A DNA stretch of 14,588 nt from Carnobacterium_A sp049673005 (GCF_049673005.1 NZ_JBATXB010000001.1:1-14588); one strand, 5' to 3'; positions 1 to 5,955 are shown, counted from the stretch's first letter. Numbers and translations are program-made. Notes: generated by a model not told the origin, from the letters alone.

Positions 1-120
1 CCTCGAGCTTCCTTCAGATTCCACCTCACGGTGGACACCCTTGCTTTCAGCTATGTGCTTACCGCTAATCGGTCGCACTCAGGACTTTCACCTGCTAGAG
101 CTCGCCCATGCTGGGCGAAC
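1..120 (-). mobile_element. Group II intron, bacterial class C (IIC), 5' end; cut by window edge
   Basis: Read on the minus strand, this begins GTTCGCCCAGCATGGGCGAG at position 120. It continues with GTGAAAGTCCTG, GCAAGGGTGTCC and GGAATCTGAAGGAAGC. The same blocks in the same order open domain I of class C group II introns such as the Oceanobacillus iheyensis intron, as I remember that sequence. The 5' splice boundary falls directly after the T-run of a Rho-independent terminator (120/121), which is the characteristic insertion site of class C introns. The rest of the ribozyme, any reverse transcriptase/maturase and domains V-VI would lie left of the window, so I cannot tell whether the copy is full length or a 5' fragment. 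Any plus-strand reading frame here is antisense to ribozyme sequence. Confidence 0.85.
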
Positions 121-149
121 AAAAAAAGAATCCTTTGGTGAAAGGATTC
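121..149 (-). terminator. Rho-independent terminator; target site of the group II intron
   Basis: On the minus strand, GAATCCTTT and AAAGGATTC form a perfect 9-bp stem around a CACC tetraloop, followed at once by seven T residues. It lies about 90 bp downstream of the stop codon of the 124-residue membrane protein and probably ends that transcript. The intron begins immediately after the T-run. Confidence 0.85.
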
Positions 150-240
150 AAGATACACTATTCTATCTAATTTCTTGTATTATTACTCATACTAATTATC
201 CACTAAATGGAAAAGTTATAAAAAGTAATAATAACTATTC

Positions 241-615
241 TTATATTTTTTTTATTCGATACCATTTAATAACGGAGAACATAATTATTACAATAACAGA
301 ATAAACAATGATACCTAACATGCTAAATTTATAATTAGGTATAAAATTAAGAAGAGATGGAAGAATAATTAATAGAAAAAGAATGAGACTCGACCATTTT
401 GGAGTTGTTATCTCAATTTTTTCTCCATCACTAACCTCTAACTCATTGCTTCGCACTCCAGTTTGTGATACTTGTAATCGTACAGAATCATTAGGAATGT
501 CTATCTTTATTTGTTGCTCTGTCTTAATCTTATCAACTTTTTTTCCATTTATCTTTATTGCAATTGTCCCTGCCATCCCTATAATACCGGTACGACGTAC
601 GATAGTTATTGCCAT
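241..615 (-). CDS. Small membrane protein with N-terminal beta-rich domain, unknown function
   Basis: A 124-residue protein of a family I do not recognise. Residues 1-73 are polar and look like a compact beta domain: they alternate short beta-type stretches with glycine turns (GIIGMAG, KINGKK) and end in EKIEITTPK. This is somewhat like PEGA or carboxypeptidase-regulatory folds, but that is only an impression. Two hydrophobic helices follow (about 75-92 and 98-117), then a basic tail (KWYRIKKI). There is no signal peptide, so the N-terminal domain is probably cytoplasmic. The ATG at 615 is supported by AAGGAG about 7 bp upstream. A possible promoter lies at 653-680 and a strong terminator at 121-149, so it appears to be a single-gene unit. 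An opposite-strand reading frame over the same bases lacks a good ribosome site. Confidence 0.75.
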   Translation of the reverse strand: MAITIVRRTGIIGMAGTIAIKINGKKVDKIKTEQQIKIDIPNDSVRLQVSQTGVRSNELEVSDGEKIEITTPKWSSLILFLLIILPSLLNFIPNYKFSMLGIIVYSVIVIIMFSVIKWYRIKKI

Positions 616-652
616 ATAAACACTCCTTTTAGTATCTCAATATATTAGCCTT

Positions 653-680
653 ATTATCTCATTTATAAATTAGAAAGCAA
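653..680 (-). promoter_or_regulatory. Candidate promoter of the 124-residue membrane protein gene
   Basis: Minus-strand TTGCTT (675-680) and GATAAT (653-658) are separated by 16 bp, and the implied start would give a leader of about 30 nt carrying the ribosome site. The -35 box is a partial match only. Confidence 0.35.
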
Positions 681-748
681 CGCACTCATTGGTTTACCTA
701 TCGCAACTAGGTATTTATATTCAACCTACTTTGATTATAAAAACAGAT

Positions 749-776
749 AAAAAAGAACCTTGATTTAAAAAGGTCC
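749..776 (-). terminator. Rho-independent terminator behind the toxin remnant
   Basis: On the minus strand GGACCTT pairs with AAGGTTC (one G-U pair) around an 8-nt loop and is followed by six T residues. It sits exactly at the end of the RelE-like remnant, so it is the old terminator of the toxin-antitoxin operon. Confidence 0.65.
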
Positions 777-981
777 TAGCACGCGTCTATAAGCAGCTTC
801 ATGTACTCACTGTCAACTATCTTTTCTGTGGCTGTTTCATCGTTAGTATCCGCCATTAAGCGATAATCTCCAATTCTATAACGCCATTCGCTTGAACGAT
901 TAGCGACTAATTCTTTACCATACTGTCTAGGATTTGTACAATTGACTAGATTTTTTTAATCCATCCCATAATTAAAAGAGA
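776..981 (-). pseudogene. Decayed RelE/ParE-type toxin remnant
   Basis: Two overlapping minus-strand pieces together encode the middle of a RelE-type ribonuclease toxin. The upstream piece reads LLIMGWIKK and stops at 946-948. One frame over, the downstream piece reads LVNCTNPRQYGKELVANRSS followed by EWRYRIGDYRLMAD. The blocks NPRxxGKxL, WRYRxGDYR and the preceding I-x-W-I-K-K match the RelE/YafQ/ParE fold core, including the Arg residues used for mRNA cleavage. Adding one A to the A7 run at 951-957 would join the frames. The N-terminal part of the toxin is missing, and the C-terminal end is shifted again (a third frame gives HEAAYRR-like residues after one more base). This is a family match by motif; the gene cannot make a normal toxin. 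Confidence 0.75.
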
Positions 982-1160
982 TTGGTGCTCATTCATAGCT
1001 TGGTGATATAACCCTAAATCACTATTATCTTCGATCTTTTCTAACACAGAATTTCTAAATAAAGCAGAGTGAGACAGTTATATTTTTAGATTCAGCCAAT
1101 TCTTTAGTTAATTTTCCTTTTTGAGATTCAATCAATTCCTAGTACTATTGCATCTATTGA
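982..1160 (-). pseudogene. Decayed RelB-like antitoxin remnant, joined to the toxin remnant
   Basis: Minus-strand pieces read ELIESQKGKLTKELAESKNI, then after a shift ALFRNSVLEKIEDNSDLGLY and HQAMNEHQ. This resembles the ribbon-helix-helix antitoxins that partner RelE-type toxins, which typically have an 'S-x-LFR-x-xxLEKIEDEYDLxxYxxAMxE' centre. A good ribosome site (AAGAAGGAGG, 1167-1176) precedes it, but no in-frame start leads into the body: the ATG at 1151-1153 meets a stop two codons later. A four-base excess (CTCT) sits before ALFRNS. The sequence passes in frame from AMNEHQ straight into toxin residues SLLIMGWIKK. The antitoxin C-terminus, the gene junction and the toxin N-terminus have therefore been deleted together. 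Confidence 0.7.
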
Positions 1161-1167
1161 AATCAAC

Positions 1168-1207
1168 CTCCTTCTTTTGTACATACACTGTAATACGAAA
1201 GAAGGAG
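1168..1207 (-). promoter_or_regulatory. Inverted repeat enclosing the antitoxin ribosome site
   Basis: CTCCTTCTTT (1168-1177) and AAAGAAGGAG (1198-1207) are perfect 10-bp inverted repeats 20 bp apart. In minus-strand RNA the right arm's complement would pair with the Shine-Dalgarno sequence of the old antitoxin gene. The spacer contains TGTACATACA, a small dyad that could instead be a RelB-type operator. It is either a translation-control hairpin or an operator/promoter remnant. Confidence 0.4.
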
Positions 1208-1277
1208 ATTTCTAACTTATTTTACTGTGTAAAATAGATTAGATCCTCATAATTTGAATTTAATCAGTAAGAAAACT

Positions 1278-1293
1278 TTTGGTGAAAGGATTC
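1278..1293. repeat. Second copy of a 16-bp sequence from the intron-target terminator
   Basis: TTTGGTGAAAGGATTC occurs here and, identically and in the same orientation, at 134-149, where it forms the loop and one arm of the terminator. Here the other arm is lost, so this copy is not a functional terminator. The two copies bracket the 124-residue gene and the toxin-antitoxin wreck. Confidence 0.7.
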
Positions 1294-1384
1294 TTTAAAA
1301 TTTCAGATATTGATAAATCATAGTACTTAGAATAAAATGTTACTAACACTGAATAAAAGTCATAAAAATATTGGAGGACTAAAC

Positions 1385-1675
1385 ATGTTTTTAGTATTAG
1401 GAATTATTGCTGTAGTAGCAACTGTTTCAAATCTGTATTTGTATAAAACAGGTAAAGATTATAAATTAGCAATGGCAATGGGATTATCGTTTACAGCATT
1501 GACACTTGCTGCAGAGAACAGCATGATATCTAATTGGGTAAAAGTAGAAGATTGGGCTGCCTTGTTAGATGTAGTACCTACCATGACAACAGTTTTATGG
1601 GCTTTAACGATTATATCACTATTATTAAATATCATTCCAATACTCTTAGAGAAGTACAAGGTAAAGTTGAAGTGA
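1385..1675 (+). CDS. Small three-helix membrane protein, unknown function
   Basis: A 96-residue, strongly hydrophobic protein. Helix 1 covers residues 1-20 (MFLVLGIIAVVATVSNLYLY). Helix 2 covers about 27-44, and helix 3 covers about 66-88 with basic residues following (EKYKVKLK). A conserved-looking loop, WVKVEDWAALLDVVPTM, lies between helices 2 and 3. I chose the ATG at 1385 because GGAGG lies 7 bp upstream; an in-frame ATG at 1337 has no ribosome site. I have the impression of similar proteins in other lactic acid bacteria, but I cannot attach a function. It appears monocistronic, with a terminator at 1742-1780. Confidence 0.75.
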   Translation: MFLVLGIIAVVATVSNLYLYKTGKDYKLAMAMGLSFTALTLAAENSMISNWVKVEDWAALLDVVPTMTTVLWALTIISLLLNIIPILLEKYKVKLK

Positions 1676-1741
1676 TTCAACTTGTTGCTATCGATAAGAG
1701 GGATAATAGGATAGTTGAAAACAGGCTAAATGAACGAATTT

Positions 1742-1780
1742 AAGACCTCTATCGCTTTTTATTAAGATAGCAGAGGTCTT
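1742..1780 (+). terminator. Hairpin terminator after the three-helix membrane protein gene
   Basis: AAGACCTCT (1742-1750) and AGAGGTCTT (1772-1780) form a perfect 9-bp stem around a 21-nt loop in which ATC/GAT can extend the pairing. The following ATTTAG is only weakly T-rich, so termination may be partial. Confidence 0.6.
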
Positions 1781-2075
1781 ATTTAGTTACAATCCACAAT
1801 TAGTGTATCCTATCTGTTAAATAGATTAATTTAAACGCTCATTACTAACAACTCATCATATGTTATACATGGATAATTCAATCCAAAGCATCAGCAGGTT
1901 AGTTTAATAAGGACAGGACTTGTTGGTATGATAATTTTTCATATATACAATCTCTGTTTTAATATTCTATTGCTCACCTCGCCTAGCAAGACCATTATTT
2001 CCTGTTGTTACGTCGTAAAAGTCAAGTACTTCTACCTTATTTTAATCTCCACTACCTTATATTTTTTTAAACTAC
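1781..2075. other. AT-rich intergenic stretch
   Basis: No gene, convincing promoter or strong hairpin seen. A plus-strand frame at 1928-2110 has no ribosome site, low-complexity residues, and runs into the end of the ASCH gene on the other strand. Confidence 0.5.
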
Positions 2076-2549
2076 TTATAGTTTATCTTTATAAGTATCC
2101 ATTACTTTAAATGTTTGACAAACTAATAATAAATCCGGAGTAAAAGTAAGTCCAAACTGGTTTAATTCCCACGAGAAAAATTTGACATGCCCCCTATACC
2201 AATAATCATAGCTTAAGTCCCCTTCACCCTCAGAACTTGCAAAATCATTTGTTACTTCATTCATTTTCACAAAATCAATCTTTGTATATTTTATAATTGC
2301 TAACGGATTATTTTCTCCGTCTAGTACAATGTCGAACTGTCCAACTTTTGGAATCACTTCTCCTTCATACTCAAATATACAATGAGCAGCGCATGTTCCT
2401 GTTTTAATCCCTTTAACAACTAAACCTCCTAATTCATCTCCCATTTCTTTAGAACCATCTCCAAACATCCATGCATCTGGAACATTCATAGTTAGCTTAT
2501 TTTCTCTAGCATACATACACCAATATTCTTCTATTTTATCAACTGACAT
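2076..2549 (-). CDS. ASCH-domain protein
   Basis: A 157-residue soluble protein of the ASCH (PUA-like) superfamily, resembling the YhfF/DUF984 group. An N-terminal helix (IEEYWCMYAREN, 6-17) precedes the ASCH core at about 40-150. The core includes GxxVxxGxKTGTC (42-53), the buried GQFDIVLDGENNPLAIIKYT strand pair (70-89) with VKMNEV, the EGEGDLSYDYWYRGH helix (107-121), and the closing TPDLLLVCQTFKVM strand. The family is proposed to bind RNA or nucleotides, and some members hydrolyse N4-acetylcytidine. I cannot assign the substrate here. The start is supported by AGGGG about 9 bp upstream. It is transcribed alone from the minus strand, and the flanking genes give no functional hint. Confidence 0.85.
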   Translation of the reverse strand: MSVDKIEEYWCMYARENKLTMNVPDAWMFGDGSKEMGDELGGLVVKGIKTGTCAAHCIFEYEGEVIPKVGQFDIVLDGENNPLAIIKYTKIDFVKMNEVTNDFASSEGEGDLSYDYWYRGHVKFFSWELNQFGLTFTPDLLLVCQTFKVMDTYKDKL

Positions 2550-3378
2550 TATTCACTTGCCCCTTAATAGTTATTTATAATAAATTTAACATTAAACCTA
2601 CTACCTATCTTTATTTTAAATAAAAATATAAGTACAATCTCGTAAATTAAGCTTATGGACGATATCCTATAGGGTACTATCTAAGCCATGAAAATTGTAG
2701 CCGTCAACAACGATGAACTATTAATTGTTTTTTTTAATTTATAGACAGAAAACGTGGAAATTATAATATAGAATTTGGATTGACAACACTTTTACATCTT
2801 ACGATAAAAATTTTTCTAAAGCAAAAGACATAATTTATACTTTAGAAAAGATTATAGGAAAAATACGATTAGTTTCAAACAATATGTGATAAACCACAAA
2901 GATTAATGTGGACCTAATATAAATTTTCACCAAGCTAAAATCATTATTTTCTATGTATCATACCTTCTGCAAAAATCTAGTTTAAAGAGCATTTAATACA
3001 GAAATAAAGTTGTGATCTATTTGTAAAATTAAACTTTAAATTAGACTTGCTTCTTTTTTATCTTTATACTTAGGTTATATAAATAAAAGAAGTATTGGAC
3101 GAAATCATTAGACAATAGTTCTTTAGTCTTTTCATTATTGGCAGTTTAAACTGACCCTTGATAAGATTGTTTGAATTTGATTTAATTTATATACAGCTCT
3201 CTTATCTAAAATCATCTACGTTATAGTCGGTCTTTATGCTTTTTATTCGCTAAAGTTCTTCCCCCCTCCTAATCAATTCCCAATAAACCTGTTCACATAG
3301 AGATCCCTAACTTTGTAAATGTAGAATAAACAGTTATTTAAGTATTCTTTTTATACTATAAGAGAGGATGAATGTATT
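2550..3378. other. Long gene-poor AT-rich stretch
   Basis: About 830 bp without a convincing gene. A plus-strand stretch at 2767-2889 stays open for about 40 codons (IWIDNTFTSYDKNF, then KDIIYTLEKIIGK) but has no start, and a second frame over the same bases is also open. It could be the tail of a dead gene. A weak AT hairpin (3050-3092) has no terminator tail. The last 100 bp should hold the fasciclin gene promoter, but I could not place a -35/-10 pair with confidence. Confidence 0.4.
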
Positions 3379-3984
3379 ATGAATAAAGAATTATTGAAGA
3401 AGGTACGGTTAGGTGTGCTTTCGTTCGCAGCCATTGGATTATTAGCAGCCTGTTCAACCGATGACAATGCAGATCAAAATTCAATGAGTGCAGATTCAGT
3501 TATGGAAGAGTCTGTCGAAACTCCAGTTATGGAAGAATCAGTCAAAGCTGAAGAAGATATTGTCGGTATTGCACAAGGTAACCCTGATTTTAGTATTTTA
3601 GTATCTGCTCTTCAAGAAGCAGACCTTGTCGAAACTCTTCAAGGTGAAGGTCCATTTACAGTATTTGCACCGACTAATGCTGCATTCGAAAAACTATTAG
3701 GTGAATTGGATATCACAGCTGATGAATTACTTGCACAACCTGACTTAGCAAAAGTTCTTACGTATCATGTTGTTCCTGGAAAAGTTCTAGCTGCTGATTT
3801 AACAGACGGGATGAAAGCAGAAACAGTTAATGGAGAAGAATTAATGTTTGATCTTACAGGAGATCCAATGGTTAACGAGTCTATGATTACCTCAACAGAT
3901 ATTGAAGCAACAAATGGTGTTGTGCATGTAATTGATACCGTTTTAGTTCCTTCTGATTTTGAACTACAAGAAGATGCCAAGTAA
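3379..3984 (+). CDS. Fasciclin (FAS1) domain lipoprotein
   Basis: A 201-residue exported lipoprotein with one FAS1 domain. Residues 1-24 are a lipoprotein signal (KELLKKVR, hydrophobic core, lipobox LAAC), with Cys25 as the predicted lipid-anchored residue on the outer face of the membrane. Residues 26-60 form an acidic, Ser/Met-rich linker with a tandem VMEESV repeat (41-46 and 50-55). The FAS1 domain spans about 61-195. It has the H1 motif (GPFTVFAPTNAAF, 91-103), the central YH dipeptide (129-130, LTYHVVPGKV) and the H2 motif (NGVVHVIDTVLVP, 179-191). FAS1 domains generally mediate adhesion or protein contacts; the bacterial relatives include mycobacterial MPB70. The ligand here is unknown. 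AGAGAGG lies about 11 bp before the ATG. It stands alone, with a terminator at 4121-4160. Confidence 0.92.
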   Translation: MNKELLKKVRLGVLSFAAIGLLAACSTDDNADQNSMSADSVMEESVETPVMEESVKAEEDIVGIAQGNPDFSILVSALQEADLVETLQGEGPFTVFAPTNAAFEKLLGELDITADELLAQPDLAKVLTYHVVPGKVLAADLTDGMKAETVNGEELMFDLTGDPMVNESMITSTDIEATNGVVHVIDTVLVPSDFELQEDAK

Positions 3985-4120
3985 GGAACTGTACAATTTT
4001 TTTCAAACTTTAATAAAATCAGATGATACTAATAAAAAGAACTAAACATTATAAATTTGGATAAAAAGAAGATCACTCATTAAGTTATGGATTTCCCTAT
4101 TCTTTAATGTCCTATCCACC

Positions 4121-4160
4121 AAAAGAGCCACTCCTATTCACTTTAGGTGTGGCTTTATTT
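4121..4160 (+). terminator. Rho-independent terminator downstream of the fasciclin gene
   Basis: AGCCAC (4126-4131) pairs with GTGGCT (4149-4154). The stem extends inward through CCTA/TAGG after one T-T mismatch and is followed by TTATTT. It lies about 140 bp behind the fasciclin stop codon with no gene between. Confidence 0.7.
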
Positions 4161-4397
4161 ATGAATCAGTACTGATGCACGATCTAAAAATAGTATACAA
4201 CTATGAGAATAAGTAGTACAAAAAATATATCCAGTATTTATCTTACCTTAAAGCCGGCTAATCTTTATCCTATCAGAGATTCTACTTTGCTGAAATTTTA
4301 AAGAGAAAAAAGATAAGGAAATATAATTTTGAATTGAAAAAAATAAAAGTAGCAATAATAATTTTAGTTTTTTTATCTAGTTTCTATTTTTTTCTAA

Positions 4398-4568
4398 TTA
4401 AAAAATTATTAATTTAATGGCTATTGCTGTTATAGTCACAAATAGCAACCAACTTAATAAAAAACCATCTATAGAAAGATAATGCGGTATAAAATAAGGA
4501 AAACATAGAAAATATAAGTATATAGTACATATGAGTTCTCCAATAAAAAGCTCTTTATTGATTTTCAA
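4398..4568 (-). CDS. Small two-helix membrane protein, TTG start (or second half of a frameshifted gene)
   Basis: A 56-residue minus-strand frame starting MKINKELFIGELICTIYLYF, then LCFPYFIPHYLSIDGF, and ending AIAIKLIIF. It has two hydrophobic helices (about 12-30 and 37-56) separated by an HYLSIDG turn. The TTG at 4568 has no Shine-Dalgarno site and lies 2 bp after the stop of the upstream GTG-started frame. The frame is also open four codons further upstream, into the A6 run of that frame. A -1 shift there would give one 84-residue, three-helix protein with a strong ribosome site, which I think more likely than independent initiation. Family not recognised. A putative plus-strand peptide overlaps its 3' end. 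Confidence 0.5.
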   Translation of the reverse strand: MKINKELFIGELICTIYLYFLCFPYFIPHYLSIDGFLLSWLLFVTITAIAIKLIIF

Positions 4569-4570
4569 TC

Positions 4571-4651
4571 TTATTTTTTATATTTTTGTTTGTTTTTTAT
4601 AATAGCTACAATAACCGTAAGAAAACAAAAAATAAATAATCCTACACCCAC
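4571..4651 (-). CDS. 26-residue single-helix membrane peptide, GTG start (or first half of a frameshifted gene)
   Basis: Minus-strand GTG at 4649-4651 is preceded by a perfect AAGGAGG (4659-4665) with 7-bp spacing, the best ribosome site in this part of the window. It encodes MGVGLFIFCFLTVIVAII followed by a basic tail KNKQKYKK, a classic single membrane helix with positive-inside end. The frame stops inside an AAAAAAT run, and the 56-residue hydrophobic frame begins immediately after it. It may be a true micro-protein, or the first helix of an 84-residue protein interrupted by a -1 frameshift. Function unknown. Confidence 0.55.
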   Translation of the reverse strand: MGVGLFIFCFLTVIVAIIKNKQKYKK

Positions 4652-4658
4652 TAAAAAA

Positions 4659-4665
4659 CCTCCTT
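4659..4665 (-). promoter_or_regulatory. Consensus ribosome binding site deciding a GTG start
   Basis: AAGGAGG on the minus strand, 7 bp before GTG. Such a perfect site in otherwise featureless AT-rich DNA is the main reason to accept the short hydrophobic frame downstream as translated. Confidence 0.65.
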
Positions 4666-5115
4666 ATCTGTTTATAAATCATTAAAAGCTAGTTCTAAGT
4701 TCTGGATACGCTATTCTATATTACATCATGTATGACATAAGCATTATTTCATCAAATTTTTGTACGTTACTAGTTGTCTTCAAATAAAAACTGTTTTATT
4801 TATTTTTTTATAGCTGTTCAAACATTTTCAGTACATATTATAGACGTTTCTTTTTTTAATAAGACTTAAAAGATGCTCGAGAAAGGAAAAACCTCTCACT
4901 TATACTTGGAACCGCTCGTTTAATTTTCTTTTTCATTAAACGAACCCAAGTTTTGACTCTGCTTCATTTATATATCAAAAGAAGAAAACAAGTCCTATTT
5001 TTGAATAATTGTAGTTCTTAATTTTCTAATATCCTATTGAGTGTAGCGTATATCCTTATTTTATAACTCTTACTCCAGCATATATCTTGAAAATAAACAA
5101 TTAATTATTTTTCAT
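4666..5115. other. Gene-poor stretch with one long imperfect hairpin
   Basis: No gene seen. It presumably contains the promoter and leader of the small membrane protein locus; a minus-strand TATAAT lies at 4837-4842 but its -35 is poor. The hairpin at 4905-4950 is listed separately. Confidence 0.4.
4905..4950. repeat. Imperfect long hairpin, possible terminator or RNA element
   Basis: TCGTTTAAT (4916-4924) and ATTAAACGA (4935-4943) are perfect arms around a 10-nt pyrimidine-rich loop. Outside an asymmetric internal loop, CTTGG (4905-4909) pairs with CCAAG (4946-4950). On the plus strand TTTT follows, so it could end a plus-strand transcript, but no gene precedes it on that strand. On the minus strand it has no T-tail. 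Confidence 0.45.
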
Positions 5116-5936
5116 TTAAATTATTTCGTATCTTATTAAAATTTGAGTAATATAATCATCTAGGTTCGAGATAGCCATTTCATTGATGCCTTCTTCATAA
5201 GAATAACCTAATAGTCTTAAACCATTATCTTTTGAAAACTCCTTAATTTTAACATATACAGAAGGAAGTTGATCCCAATTTCCTTTTGAAAAGATCTGGA
5301 TATAATCTCCAGCAGGCTTAGTGAAAACAGATTTACTTCCCTGTTTTTCTTCAACTATACTGTAATAATAATCATAAGTATCAAAATCCCCTTCTTCTAT
5401 CTTTTTAGTAGATAACATGATTCCGTATCTCTGATTAAACAAACGATACTTTTTCACTTCTTGCATATGTTCTGTTAACCTTGCTAAATAATCATCTTCA
5501 TTATCACTTATAAACTTAGAACTAGTTAAAATAAACTCTTTTTGACTAGTTACTAACTCTATTTTATCTAATACTACTTTCTCAGAAAATACAATTTGCT
5601 GTTCTTTCTTTTTAATAACTGCTTTAGTTGCTCAAGACGCTGAATTGTTTCATCAATTTCAACCGTTTTTTTTTGTAAAATATTTTGAAGTAAGCCAGGT
5701 GAAGGCTGGTCTGTATAAATAGAAATCTCATCAATTGACATATTTAGTTCGCGCATAGCTAATAACATTTCTAAATTAGGACTTTGTGGATAAGTATAAT
5801 ATCGGTAACCATTTTCGCCTCTAAAAGCAGGAGAAAACAATCCTATATTATCATAATAATGGAGTGTTCGGTTTTTAATATTGTGCATCTTAGCAAATTC
5901 TCCTGTTGTAAATATCCTCTTACTTTTTCCGTTCAT
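5116..5936 (-). pseudogene. MerR-family regulator with GyrI-like effector domain, broken by a -1 frameshift
   Basis: Two minus-strand frames make one MerR-family activator of 273 residues, close to the usual length of BmrR/BltR-type multidrug-binding regulators. The N-terminal part has the winged helix-turn-helix (FTTGEFAKMHNIKNRTLHYY, wing GENGYRYYTYPQ), then MRELNMSIDEI and the dimerisation coiled coil ending QLEQLKQLLK-like. It runs out of frame at an A5 run (5609-5613) and stops at 5574-5576. One added A restores KEQQIVFSEKVVLDKIELVT and leads without a stop into the C-terminal effector-binding domain (MQEVKKYRLFNQRYGIMLST onward). Because the coding sense survives perfectly on both sides, the lesion is very recent or an artefact. 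The start at 5936 has AGGAG 9 bp upstream. It is divergent from the acetyltransferase whose promoter carries its presumed operator. Confidence 0.85.
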
Positions 5937-5955
5937 AAAAACATCTCCTAATCTC

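Noticed and set aside
41..304. Plus-strand open frame of 87 codons at the left edge
   Set aside because: It is antisense to group II intron domain I and then crosses a terminator into AT-rich DNA; no ribosome site.
383..619. Plus-strand frame opposite the 124-residue membrane protein
   Set aside because: Shadow of the minus-strand gene, which has a ribosome site and a sensible domain layout.
1534..1743. Plus-strand frame overlapping the three-helix membrane protein gene
   Set aside because: Out-of-frame overlap with no ribosome site; ends in the terminator stem.
1928..2110. Plus-strand 60-codon hydrophobic frame
   Set aside because: No ribosome site, low-complexity AT-derived residues, overlaps the ASCH gene end.
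2688..2889. Possible remnant of a small gene (MKIVAVNNDELLIV, then IWIDNTFTSYDKNF in another frame)
   Set aside because: The pieces are in different frames with stops between, two frames are open at once, and no family is recognisable; too weak to call a pseudogene.
3050..3092. CTTCTTTT/AAAAGAAG inverted repeat
   Set aside because: Eight-base AT-rich arms with a 27-nt loop and no T-tail; expected by chance in this composition.
3765..3980. Minus-strand frame inside the fasciclin gene
   Set aside because: Shadow frame opposite a well-supported FAS1 coding sequence.
5609..5613. Programmed -1 ribosomal frameshifting in merR
   Set aside because: The run is only five A residues and lacks the A AAA AAG heptamer in the right phase; MerR regulators are not known to use frameshifting. 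Mutation or sequencing error is simpler.
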